This document shows positions 1 to 7,770 of a stretch of 64,000 nt of DNA, piece after piece (positions within the stretch are counted from its first letter, which is position 1; each line of letters starts with the position of its first letter). The notes beneath the pieces were generated by a model. The model searched no databases. It worked only from the letters and a program-made list of their open reading frames with translations, and had not been told where the DNA came from. The stretch covers positions 7,161,001 to 7,225,000 of the forward strand of contig NZ_JAMZEC010000001.1 in NCBI RefSeq assembly GCF_024172185.1. Direction: 5' to 3'. Position numbers and translations under genes: made by a program. The stretch is from Nonomuraea roseoviolacea subsp. carminata (GTDB taxonomy: Bacteria; Actinomycetota; Actinomycetes; Streptosporangiales; Streptosporangiaceae).

Positions 1-2
1 CG

Positions 3-623
3 TTCGGCACCTACACCTTCAACGACGACGCGAGCGTGCAGGCGCTGCAGTTCGGCGTGGACCTGGTCAACAAGCACCACGTCTCGCCGCCCGCCACCCG
101 CACCAACCCGCCCACCGGCAAGGCCACCGACATGTTCAAGGCCGGCGAGGTGGCGATGTTCCCCGCCAACAACGCGCTGCTGCCGTTCGTGGTGCCCGAC
201 GCCGCGTTCGAGGTGGGCGTCGCGCCCATGCCCGAGGGCCCGGCCGGGCGCTCGGTCAACCTCAACGGCCTGGCCGAGGCAGTCTACGCCAAGAGCAAGC
301 ACCCCGAGCAGGCGCAGAAGCTGGCCGTCTACCTCGGCACCGAGGAGCCGCAGAAGCTCATGGCCGACGAGGGCTACGCCTTCCCCGCGCTGAACGGGCT
401 GGCCCAGGGCTACGTCGACCACTGGGCGAAGACCGCCAAGCTCGACGTGACCCCCTTCGTCAAGGAGGCCGAGGGCACCACGTTCCCCCTGCCGGTGACC
501 ACCGGCTTCACCGGGTTCGAGCCCAAGCTCAACCAGATCTTCAACGAGATGTACCTCGGCCGGCTCACCCCGAAGCAGGCCGCCGACCAGGCGGTCACCG
601 AGGGCAACGCCACCATCAAATAA
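3..623 (+). CDS. Sugar ABC transporter substrate-binding protein, C-terminal part
   Basis: The open frame enters from the left edge, so the N-terminus and lipoprotein signal lie outside the window. What remains (about 206 residues) looks like the C-terminal lobe of a family 1 extracellular solute-binding protein: a motif around GEVAMFPANNALLPF, a segment reading VNLNGLAEAVYAKSKHPE, and a tail with QAADQAVTEGN, all usual for MalE-like proteins that deliver sugars to ABC importers. It is followed by genes for secreted and intracellular glycoside hydrolases, so the ligand is probably an oligosaccharide freed by them. The partner permeases are not in the window and are presumably upstream. The substrate cannot be told from sequence. 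Confidence 0.85.
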   Translation, partial: FGTYTFNDDASVQALQFGVDLVNKHHVSPPATRTNPPTGKATDMFKAGEVAMFPANNALLPFVVPDAAFEVGVAPMPEGPAGRSVNLNGLAEAVYAKSKHPEQAQKLAVYLGTEEPQKLMADEGYAFPALNGLAQGYVDHWAKTAKLDVTPFVKEAEGTTFPLPVTTGFTGFEPKLNQIFNEMYLGRLTPKQAADQAVTEGNATIK

Positions 624-651
624 CCACCGGCAAGTAGGGAGCCCCCCACCT

Positions 652-2220
652 ATGATCACCCGGCGTGCGTTTCTCGCCGGGGGCGCCGGCCTGGGCGCCG
701 CCGCCGCGCTGGGCGTCCCGCCCGCGCAGGCGACGGCCACCAGCGCCTCCACCCGCGCCCTCCGCCGCGCCCCCCTGTCCGACCCGTTCCGGCTCGGCGT
801 CGCCTCCGGCGAGCCGGTCCCCGACGGCGTGGTCCTGTGGACCCGCCTGGCCCCCGACCCGCTGGCCGCCGACGGCCTCGGCGGCATGCCGTCGCGGCCC
901 GTCGCCGTCCAATGGCAGCTCGCCAGGGACGAGAACTTCCGCCACGTCGTCCGGCAGGGCGTCGAGACGGCCCGGCCGGAGGAGGCCCACAGCGTCCACG
1001 CCGAGCCCGGCGGCCTCCAGCCGGGCGCCGAGTACTTCTACCGCTTCCGGGCCGAGGGCGAGATCTCGCCCGTGGGCCGCACCGTCACCGCCCCCGCCTC
1101 GGGCATCCGCAGCCGGGCGCTCAACCTGTCGTTCACCTCGTGCGCCGACTACCAGACCGGGTGGTTCACCGCGTACCGGCGGATGGCCGAGGACGAGCCC
1201 GACCTGATCGCCTTCCTCGGCGACTACATCTACGAGTACGGCGACTACAAGTACCCGGTGCGCGACCAGGCCGGTGGCGAGTGCCTCGACCTGGCCGGCT
1301 ACCGGTTACGCCACGCCCAGCACAAGGCCGACCCCGAGCTCCAGCTCGCCCACGCGGTCGCGCCCTGGGCCGTGGTCTGGGACGACCACGACATCGAGAA
1401 CGCCTGGGCCGGCGACGTGCCCGAGCAGCCCGACCCGCCCTTCCTCAGGCGCCGCGCCGACGCCTTCCAGGCGTACTACGAGAACATGCCGCTGCGCCGC
1501 GCCCAGCGGCCGCAGGGCTCGTCGCTGCGGCTGCACCGCACGCTGCGCTGGGGCGCCGTCGCCAACCTGCACCTGCTCGACACCCGGCAGTACCGCGACC
1601 TGTACGCCTGCACCGGCAGGAGCGGCACGGTCGGCGCCGACTGCGCCGAGCGCCTGGCGCCCAACCGGACGATCCTCGGCCAGGAGCAGGAGGCGTGGCT
1701 GGAGAGCCGGCTCAAGGACTCCGCCGCCACCTGGGACCTGCTCGGCCAGCAGGTGTTCATGATGGAGATGGACTGGACCAACGGCGAGGGCAAGGGCTAC
1801 TCCAACGAGGGCTGGGACGGCTACGTCGCCTCCCGCGACCGGCTGACCGCCGCCATCGAGGCCACGAAGCGCAACGCCGTCGTCCTCACCGGTGACGTCC
1901 ACTCCCACTGGGCCGGCGAGGTCAAGCGCAGCTACCAGGACCCCGAGTCGAAGTCCGTCGCCGTCGAGCTGGTCACCACGTCGGTGACCAGCGCCGGCGA
2001 CGGCCTGGACGAGTACCCCAACACCGGGGTCCTGCTGGCCGAGAACCCGCACGTGAAGTTCTTCAACGGCCGTCGCGGCTACGTCCGCGCCAAGCTCACC
2101 GAGCGCGAGATGACCGTCGACTTCCGGTCGCTGTCGCGCGTCACCGAGCCGTACGCCCCGGCCTACACCTCCGGCTCCTTCGTCATCGAGCCCGGCACCC
2201 CCCGGCTCAACCAGGTCTGA
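652..2220 (+). CDS. phoD: Alkaline phosphatase D family protein, Tat-exported
   Basis: PhoD-type phosphodiesterase/phosphatase of 522 residues that hydrolyses phosphate esters outside the cell with a Ca/Fe centre. The N-terminus MITRRAFLAGGAG followed by a hydrophobic stretch and AQA is a twin-arginine signal peptide, which fits export of a folded metalloenzyme. An N-terminal beta-sandwich domain (FRLGVASGEPVPDGVVLWTRL) precedes the catalytic domain with SFTSCADYQTGWFTAYR, FLGDYIYEYG, WDDHDIENAW and VLTGDVHSHWAGE, which hold the metal-binding Asp, Asn and His residues of the family. It starts 29 bases after the solute-binding protein and ends 10 bases before the GH27 gene, suggesting cotranscription. 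A phosphatase inside a glycan cluster may act on phosphorylated glycans or wall teichoic acid, which is inference. Confidence 0.9.
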   Translation: MITRRAFLAGGAGLGAAAALGVPPAQATATSASTRALRRAPLSDPFRLGVASGEPVPDGVVLWTRLAPDPLAADGLGGMPSRPVAVQWQLARDENFRHVVRQGVETARPEEAHSVHAEPGGLQPGAEYFYRFRAEGEISPVGRTVTAPASGIRSRALNLSFTSCADYQTGWFTAYRRMAEDEPDLIAFLGDYIYEYGDYKYPVRDQAGGECLDLAGYRLRHAQHKADPELQLAHAVAPWAVVWDDHDIENAWAGDVPEQPDPPFLRRRADAFQAYYENMPLRRAQRPQGSSLRLHRTLRWGAVANLHLLDTRQYRDLYACTGRSGTVGADCAERLAPNRTILGQEQEAWLESRLKDSAATWDLLGQQVFMMEMDWTNGEGKGYSNEGWDGYVASRDRLTAAIEATKRNAVVLTGDVHSHWAGEVKRSYQDPESKSVAVELVTTSVTSAGDGLDEYPNTGVLLAENPHVKFFNGRRGYVRAKLTEREMTVDFRSLSRVTEPYAPAYTSGSFVIEPGTPRLNQV

Positions 2221-2230
2221 CGGGAACCCC

Positions 2231-4195
2231 ATGCGCAAGCTCACGGCCGCCGCCGCGGCGGCCCTCCTCACGCTGGCCCTCCCGCCGTCGCCGGGCGCCG
2301 CCGCGGCGCCGGCCGGCGGCCCCCCGATGGGCTGGAGCAGCCGCTCGCTGGGCTGGACGGTGTCCGAGACGTCGGTACGGCAGGCCGCCGCCGGGCTCGC
2401 CGCCCTCGCGCCCCTCGGCTACCGCCTCGTCCTGATCGACGACTGCTGGCTCGCCCCGCAACGCGCGGCCGGCGCCCTCGCCCCCGACCCGGCCCGCTTC
2501 CCCGGCGGGATCAAGGCCCTGGCCGACCACCTCCACGGCCTCGGGCTCAGGCTCGGCCTCAGCCTGTCGGCCGGCACCAAGGCGTGCTCGGGCGGCGGCC
2601 CCGGCTCCTACCGCAACGAGGCCGCCGACGCCGAGCTGGTCCGGAGCTGGGGCGTCGACCACGTCAAGTACGACTGGTGCAACATCCCCACCGCGGACTT
2701 CCCCGGCCAGAACGTCCAGCAGATCGCCCAGACGCTCTACCCGCGCATGCGCCAGGCCCTCGGCGACTCCGTCGCCTTCGCCATGAACAACGAGGACGGC
2801 AGCACCGTCCCGTGGCTGTGGGCGAAGGACTCCGGGGCGGTCACCTGGCGGACCAACGTCTACAACCGGCCCCTGCCCGACGCCTACGCCTCCATGGTGG
2901 ACGTCTGGGAGACCAACCAGCTCCGCGTCCAGTACGCCGGCCCCGGCAACTGGGCCGACCCCGACCTCATCCAGGCGGGCCGCGGCGGCATGACCGAGGC
3001 GGAGTACCGCACCCAGGTCACGCTGTGGGCCGTGGGCGCCGCCCCGCTCGTCCTCCAGGCCGACCCGGCCGCCGCCCCCAAGGCGGTCGTCGCCAACCCC
3101 AAGGTGATCGCCGTCGACCAGGACAGGCTCGGCGTGCCCGCCCGGCTCGTCCGCAGCGACGGCTGGTACCACGTCCTCGTCAAACCCCTCGACGGGGGCG
3201 ACCAGGCGGTCGTGCTGTTCAACGAGAGCAACCGGGCGACCACGATCTCGTACCGGCTGCCCGCCGGCCGCTACCGCGCCGAGGAGCTGTGGAGCGGGCA
3301 GGTCGCCACCACCACCGGCGAGCTGTCCGCCCACGTGCCCGCCCACGGCGCGGTGATGTACCGCGTCGGCCCGAGCCGCGAGCAGGCCCCGCCGCTGCTC
3401 ACCGTGGAGACCGACCCGCCGGCCTTCCTCGGCGACGACCGGCCCGGCACGCTCGAACCCGGCAGGCAGCGCGACGTCATCACCCGGGTCGTCAACTCCG
3501 GCGCCACCGCCCGGGCCCGCGACCTGCGCGTCACGCTCGCCGTGCCCGACGGGTGGACGGCCGAGGCGCGCACCCCCGCGACCCGCTCCCGGCTGGACGC
3601 GGGGGAGACGTTCACGGTCACCTGGGCGCTCACCCCGCCCGCCGGGACGGAGCCGCGCGCGTACGACCTGACCACCACGGCCGCCTTCACGGGCGGGACG
3701 GCCACCGGCACGGCCGTCGTGGCCGTCGCCCAGGCGCCGGGCGCGGGCCGCACGTACCTCAGCGACCTGCCGTGGACCTCCGCCAAGAACTACTTCGGCC
3801 CCGTCGAGCGCGACACCAGCAACGGCGACAAGGCGGCGGGCGACGGGCGGCCCCTCACGATCGAGGGCGTCCGGTACGCCAAGGGCCTCGGCGCGCACGC
3901 GCCCGCCGACATCGAGTTCTACACGGCCGGCCGGTGCCGGGGCGTGGAGTTCACCGCCGGGATCGACGACGAGGTGGGCCCGGCCGGCTCGGCCGGGTTC
4001 GAGGTGTGGGCCGACGGCCGCCGGGTCGCGTACACCGGCGTGCTGACCGGCGCGCAACCCGGCAAGAAGGTCACCGCCTCCGTGAGCGGCGCCCGGTTCG
4101 TGCGCCTGGTCGCCACCAACGGCGGCGACAACGCCACCTCCGACCACGTCGACTTCGCCGACGCCGCCATCACCTGCGACCAGGCGTCCTCCTAG
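2231..4195 (+). CDS. Secreted GH27 family glycosidase (alpha-galactosidase-like) with NEW3 and NPCBM domains
   Basis: Exported 654-residue glycoside hydrolase. A Sec-type signal covers about residues 1-27. The GH27 barrel (about 30-380) shows PPMGWSS, LIDDCWLAPQ (D70, D71), AGTKACSG and VDHVKYDWC, where D148 is the expected nucleophile, then NWADPDLIQAG. An alpha-galactosidase NEW3 domain follows (about 385-500) and an NPCBM carbohydrate-binding domain ends the protein (about 515-652, from YLSDLPWTS to VDFADAAITC). GH27 enzymes remove terminal alpha-galactose, alpha-GalNAc or beta-L-arabinopyranose. The usual WRTTGD acid/base motif reads WRTNVY here (R207, Y211), so the proton donor is not at its canonical place. 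Substrate specificity and even activity are therefore uncertain. Confidence 0.85.
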   Translation: MRKLTAAAAAALLTLALPPSPGAAAAPAGGPPMGWSSRSLGWTVSETSVRQAAAGLAALAPLGYRLVLIDDCWLAPQRAAGALAPDPARFPGGIKALADHLHGLGLRLGLSLSAGTKACSGGGPGSYRNEAADAELVRSWGVDHVKYDWCNIPTADFPGQNVQQIAQTLYPRMRQALGDSVAFAMNNEDGSTVPWLWAKDSGAVTWRTNVYNRPLPDAYASMVDVWETNQLRVQYAGPGNWADPDLIQAGRGGMTEAEYRTQVTLWAVGAAPLVLQADPAAAPKAVVANPKVIAVDQDRLGVPARLVRSDGWYHVLVKPLDGGDQAVVLFNESNRATTISYRLPAGRYRAEELWSGQVATTTGELSAHVPAHGAVMYRVGPSREQAPPLLTVETDPPAFLGDDRPGTLEPGRQRDVITRVVNSGATARARDLRVTLAVPDGWTAEARTPATRSRLDAGETFTVTWALTPPAGTEPRAYDLTTTAAFTGGTATGTAVVAVAQAPGAGRTYLSDLPWTSAKNYFGPVERDTSNGDKAAGDGRPLTIEGVRYAKGLGAHAPADIEFYTAGRCRGVEFTAGIDDEVGPAGSAGFEVWADGRRVAYTGVLTGAQPGKKVTASVSGARFVRLVATNGGDNATSDHVDFADAAITCDQASS

Positions 4196-4209
4196 GAGAA
4201 AGAGAGCAC

Positions 4210-5859
4210 ATGATCGTTCCCAAGCCCGTCCGGTACGAGCCCCGCCTCGGCCGATGGCTCCTCGACCGCGACACCGCGCTCGCCGCCGACCCGGCGCTCG
4301 GCGGGGTGGCCTCCTGGCTGCGGTCCGAGCTCGCCCCGGTGACCGGCGGCGAGCTCCTGCCGGGCGGTCCGGCGGCCCCGGGCGGGCCGGCGGTCTCCGG
4401 AGCGGGGCCGTCGGGGACGATCAGCCTGGTCCTGGCCGACCTGCCGCCCGAGGCGTACCGGCTCACCGTGGACACCGGCGGCGCCCGCGTCGAGGCGGGC
4501 GGCCCGGCCGGGGCGTTCTACGGCGCGCAGACGCTCCGGCAGCTCCTGCCGCCGCGCGCCTACCGCAGAGCGGGCGCCTCCGGCGGCGCCCCGCTGGAGG
4601 TGCCGGCCGTCCTCGTCGAGGACGCGCCGCGCTTCGCCTGGCGCGGCTGCGTGCTCGACGTGGCCCGCCACTTCCTGCCCAAGCGCGAGGTGCTGCGCTT
4701 CATCGACCTGATGGCCCTGCACAAGCTGAACGTGCTGCACCTGCACCTCACCGACGACCAGGGCTGGCGGGTGGAGATCCGGCGCTACCCGCGTCTCACC
4801 GAGGTGGGCGCCTGGCGCCGGGAGAGCCAGGTCGGCTGGAACGGCCCCATGGACGGCCGCCCGCACGGCGGCTACTACACGCAGGACGACCTGCGCGAGA
4901 TCGTCGCCTACGCCGCCGACCGGCACATCATGATCGTGCCCGAGATCGACCTGCCCGGCCACACCCAGGCCGCCATCGCCGCCTACCCCGAGCTGGGCAA
5001 CCTCGACGTCCCGCTGGAGGTGCGCACGACCTGGGGCATCGGGGTCAACGTGCTCAACGTCGAGGACTCCACCATCGCCTTCTTCCGGAACGTCCTGGAC
5101 GAGGTGGTGGAGCTGTTCCCGGGGCCGTACGTGTGCGTGGGCGGCGACGAGTGCCGCAAGGACCAGTGGCGGGCCAGCCCCGCGGCGCGGCGCCGGGTCG
5201 CCGAGCTGGGGCTGCGCGACGAGGACGAGCTGCAGAGCTGGTTCATCCGCCAGTTCGCCGACCACCTGGCCGGGCGCGGGCGGCGGCTCGTCGGCTGGGA
5301 CGAGATCCTTGAGGGCGGCCTGCCGCCGGGCGCGGTGGTCGCCTCCTGGCGCGGCGAGCACGGCGCGGTCGCCGCCGCCCGCCGCGGCCACGACGTGATC
5401 ACCTGCACCGACACGTCCGTCTACCTCGACTACCGCCAGGGCCCGGGGCCGGAGGAGCCCGCGCCGTTCGGCACGGTGCTGACGCTGGAGGACGTCCACG
5501 CCTTCGAACCGGTGCCCGCGGCGCTGCGCGACGACCCGGCCGGGGCGCGGGTGCTCGGCTCGCAGTGCGCGGTCTGGACCGAGCTCATCGACTCGCCCCG
5601 GCGCGTGGACTACATGGCCTTCCCGCGGCTGGCCGCCTTCGCCGAGACCGTCTGGAGCCCCGCCGGGCGCGACCTGCCGGACTTCCGGGAGCGGATGGCG
5701 GCGCACCTGCCCCGGCTGGACGCGATCGGCGTGGAGTACCGGCGCGAGGGCGGCCCCCTGCCCTGGCAGACGCTGCCCGGCGTGCCGGGACGGCCGGAGG
5801 ACGACGCCGCCTGGCAGGCCAAGATCGACGCCTGGACCCGCAACATCCGCGAGCCCTGA
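4210..5859 (+). CDS. GH20 beta-N-acetylhexosaminidase
   Basis: Protein of 549 residues that removes terminal beta-GlcNAc/GalNAc by substrate-assisted catalysis. An N-terminal GH20b-type domain (about 1-135) precedes the barrel with WRGCVLDVARHF, HLHLTDDQGW (177-186) and the catalytic pair D313-E314 in VCVGGDECRKDQW. The ATG at 4210 was chosen because it follows a purine-rich AGGAGAAAGAGAG stretch and begins the conserved N-terminal domain; the same frame is open further upstream but overlaps the GH27 gene. No signal peptide is seen, so it likely acts inside the cell on imported oligosaccharides, complementing the secreted GH27 protein 14 bases upstream. Confidence 0.9.
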   Translation: MIVPKPVRYEPRLGRWLLDRDTALAADPALGGVASWLRSELAPVTGGELLPGGPAAPGGPAVSGAGPSGTISLVLADLPPEAYRLTVDTGGARVEAGGPAGAFYGAQTLRQLLPPRAYRRAGASGGAPLEVPAVLVEDAPRFAWRGCVLDVARHFLPKREVLRFIDLMALHKLNVLHLHLTDDQGWRVEIRRYPRLTEVGAWRRESQVGWNGPMDGRPHGGYYTQDDLREIVAYAADRHIMIVPEIDLPGHTQAAIAAYPELGNLDVPLEVRTTWGIGVNVLNVEDSTIAFFRNVLDEVVELFPGPYVCVGGDECRKDQWRASPAARRRVAELGLRDEDELQSWFIRQFADHLAGRGRRLVGWDEILEGGLPPGAVVASWRGEHGAVAAARRGHDVITCTDTSVYLDYRQGPGPEEPAPFGTVLTLEDVHAFEPVPAALRDDPAGARVLGSQCAVWTELIDSPRRVDYMAFPRLAAFAETVWSPAGRDLPDFRERMAAHLPRLDAIGVEYRREGGPLPWQTLPGVPGRPEDDAAWQAKIDAWTRNIREP

Positions 5860-5872
5860 CGCTCCGTCCGGA

Positions 5873-6026
5873 TCGGACGCGCACGGGGCCGCGGCGGCCT
5901 TGCGGGGCACCCTCCGGCCGGGATCAGACGTGCACGGGGCCGCGGCGGGCTTACGGAGCGTCAGACGTGCACGGGGCCGCGGCGGGCTTAGGGCGGGTCA
6001 GACGTCCACGGGGCCGCCGCTGCGCC
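5873..6026. repeat. 37-bp tandem repeats overlapping a gene end
   Basis: Imperfect copies of TCAGACGTGCACGGGGCCGC begin at 5924, 5961 and 5998, exactly 37 bases apart, with a more divergent copy at 5873. The copy at 5998 is the true 3' end of the minus-strand DUF2087 gene (TCA is its stop codon read on the plus strand); the others are noncoding duplicates lying between two convergent genes. Confidence 0.85.
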
Positions 6027-6492
6027 AGTACACGTTGCCCTCCCGCGACAGCAACCCCTCGTCCACCAGGTAGCGGCGCAGCGCCGCGTAGTCGTCGTGG
6101 AAGGCGCGCAGCGTCACGTTGACGTCCTTCTCGGCGTAGCGCACGCCCGGCTCGAACAGCCGCGCGATGTAGCGCAGCACCACCAGCCGCTTCTCGCGCC
6201 GCATCGGCATGGTGCGCAGCCTGCCGTCCACGAGGAACGTCCGCAGCAGGCGCTCCTCCTCGCTCACCGGCGCGGGCGGGTCCGCGATCTGCCGCAGCAG
6301 CTCGCGGAAGCGCCCGGGGGTGGCCCGCCACGTCCCGTCCTCGCCGCGGGCGGCCAGCCCGCCGCCGGCGAGCCGTTCGAGCGCCCGGGGCGGCAGCTCG
6401 CCCTCCACGCCGAGCACCAGCGACGCGAACGCGCGCAGCGTGTCCTCCTGCGCCAGCAGGCCGAGAGTTCTCCGGATGTCCTCGTCAGTCAT
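5998..6492 (-). CDS. DUF2087 domain protein
   Basis: Protein of 164 residues. The first about 80 residues form a small helical, winged-helix-like region (DIRRTLGLLAQEDTLRAFASLVL). The C-terminal part from about 85 (LLRTFLVDGRLRTMPMRREKRLVVLRYIARLFEPG, then YAEKDVNVTLRAFHDDYAALRRYLVDEGLL) matches DUF2087, a domain often attached to ArsR-like or other regulators. A role in transcription is likely but not shown. It is transcribed divergently from the secreted-protein gene only 17 bases away, so the two may share control and probably have very short or absent leaders. Its 3' end is the source of a tandem repeat. Confidence 0.8.
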   Translation of the reverse strand: MTDEDIRRTLGLLAQEDTLRAFASLVLGVEGELPPRALERLAGGGLAARGEDGTWRATPGRFRELLRQIADPPAPVSEEERLLRTFLVDGRLRTMPMRREKRLVVLRYIARLFEPGVRYAEKDVNVTLRAFHDDYAALRRYLVDEGLLSREGNVYWRSGGPVDV

Positions 6493-6509
6493 TCGTACTA
6501 TTTTGAACC

Positions 6510-7088
6510 ATGCTGATCAGCCTCGCGTTAGCCGCCGCCGTGTCCATCCCCAACGGGTTCCTCCTGTACGAGAAGGCCGCCTCGATCAAGGACGACGACC
6601 CCGAGACGAGCTGGAGCGTCAGCGGCAAGAAGACCGCGCCCCTCGTGGTGGACCCGTGCGAGCGGCCCAAGCTGGGTCAGTCCGGGCGTACCGCGGCCAA
6701 AACCATCGTCTACACGGCCGTCCCCGACTACTCCAAGTCCGAGCAGGTCGTCCTGTACGCCTCCGAGGCCGCCGCGCGCCGGGCCCTGAGCGACCTGCGC
6801 GCCGCCGCCACGGCCTGCCGCACCGGCGGCTACCGTTACGCCGTCGCGCCCCTGGCCCTGGGCGACGAGGCCGTGACCGTGTCCGGCCAGAGCTACCAGG
6901 GCGGCAAGCCGGCCATCGGCGGCGAGCGCGCCGTGGTCGTCCGCCGCGCCGACGCCCTGGTCCTCTACACGCGGGCGGGGGAGTGGGGCCGGCCCGCCAA
7001 GGCGGACTACCGCGAGCAGATCAAGGACGCCCGGCGCATGCTCGCCAAGCTCTGCACCGTCGCACGGTGCGAAATGTCCCGATCTTGA
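6510..7088 (+). CDS. Exported protein of unknown function (PknH sensor-domain-like)
   Basis: A 192-residue protein with a short hydrophobic N-terminus (MLISLALAAAVSIPNG) consistent with export. Four cysteines (in DPCERPK, ATACRTGG and KLCTVARCEM) could form two disulfides. The pattern of a strand-rich core with AAARRALSDLRAAATACR and an alternating YAVAPLALGDEAVTV region resembles the extracellular sensor domain found on PknH-type kinases and in stand-alone actinobacterial proteins, but this is a weak family guess. It is divergent from the DUF2087 gene and ends before two strong hairpins. No substrate or pathway can be assigned. Confidence 0.65.
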   Translation: MLISLALAAAVSIPNGFLLYEKAASIKDDDPETSWSVSGKKTAPLVVDPCERPKLGQSGRTAAKTIVYTAVPDYSKSEQVVLYASEAAARRALSDLRAAATACRTGGYRYAVAPLALGDEAVTVSGQSYQGGKPAIGGERAVVVRRADALVLYTRAGEWGRPAKADYREQIKDARRMLAKLCTVARCEMSRS

Positions 7089-7142
7089 GACATTCTCATG
7101 ACCCGATCAGGACCCACTCCCCGCGAAGATTGAGGAACAGGC

Positions 7143-7180
7143 GTGTGCCGGAACGCCGTTGCCAGTCCGTTCCGGCACAC
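7143..7180. terminator. Hairpin between convergent genes (first)
   Basis: Perfect 13-bp inverted repeat: GTGTGCCGGAACG at 7143-7155 and CGTTCCGGCACAC at 7168-7180 with a 12-base loop. It lies in the 225-base gap between convergent genes, so it probably stops transcription from either side. Confidence 0.7.
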
Positions 7181-7187
7181 GGCTATC

Positions 7188-7215
7188 TCCCCCGTCGTCC
7201 TGCCACGACGGGGGA
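7188..7215. terminator. Hairpin between convergent genes (second)
   Basis: Perfect 11-bp stem TCCCCCGTCGT (7188-7198) and ACGACGGGGGA (7205-7215) around a 6-base loop, only 8 bases from the first hairpin. Paired hairpins without a U-tract are typical high-GC terminators. Confidence 0.7.
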
Positions 7216-7313
7216 CGTCGAGCCCGGCGTCGGCCCGGGGGCCGCCGGGCTCCAAGCGCGTCCGCAGCTCTGTGGGCTTCCTTCGCCGCACGCCCGCGTC
7301 GTGAGCCCCGGGA

Positions 7314-7769
7314 TCACGGACGCGTTCTCATGTGCGGAGTCGCCTCTGGGCATACCGTTCCTTCTGTCGCGCGCGAGGCGCCACGAGAGGGCAGCGGAAT
7401 CTCGTAGGTGAAGCAGCGGTCTCCCAGCCCCGAGGTGTCGTCGATGCGGACGACCACCCTGGCATGCCCCGGAATCACCTCGGCATGCCACCACTGCCGG
7501 TCAACGACTTCTTCGATCTCGCGGGCCGACAAATGTCCGTCTCCCGCATTCTTGCTCAATGCCTGTCCGATTCGCTCCGCCTGCTGCCGCATGTGGGCGA
7601 GCCCGGCTTCTTCGCGTGCATGTTGATGCGCGTGCACGCTGAGAAAGACCCAGGATATGGCGACGATCACGAGCAGTGGTACGGCTATGAGGATGACCCG
7701 AAGAATGAGGAGTGTCACCCCTGCCCGGGGAGAGCCGGACGGCGTCGTGGCACTCCTCGCAGATGTCAT
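7314..7769 (-). CDS. Small membrane-anchored protein of unknown function
   Basis: About 151 residues. One transmembrane helix near the N-terminus (VTLLILRVILIAVPLLVIV, then AISWVFLS) is followed by a helical segment and a soluble domain with REIEEVVDRQWWHAEVIPGHARVVVRIDD and two cysteines. The orientation predicts an outside domain. The ATG at 7769 sits one base after the stop of the large SGNH gene, so the two are translationally coupled; a TTG at 7790 would extend it by seven residues into that gene. The function probably serves the large secreted protein (anchor, chaperone or inhibitor), but nothing in the sequence decides this. Confidence 0.65.
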   Translation of the reverse strand: MTSARSATTPSGSPRAGVTLLILRVILIAVPLLVIVAISWVFLSVHAHQHAREEAGLAHMRQQAERIGQALSKNAGDGHLSAREIEEVVDRQWWHAEVIPGHARVVVRIDDTSGLGDRCFTYEIPLPSRGASRATEGTVCPEATPHMRTRP

Positions 7770-7770
7770 C

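Noticed and set aside
2584..4209. Long in-frame extension of the GH20 gene to 2584
   Set aside because: The upstream part overlaps the GH27 gene and is Arg/Pro-rich; a ribosome site and the conserved GH20b domain support ATG 4210.
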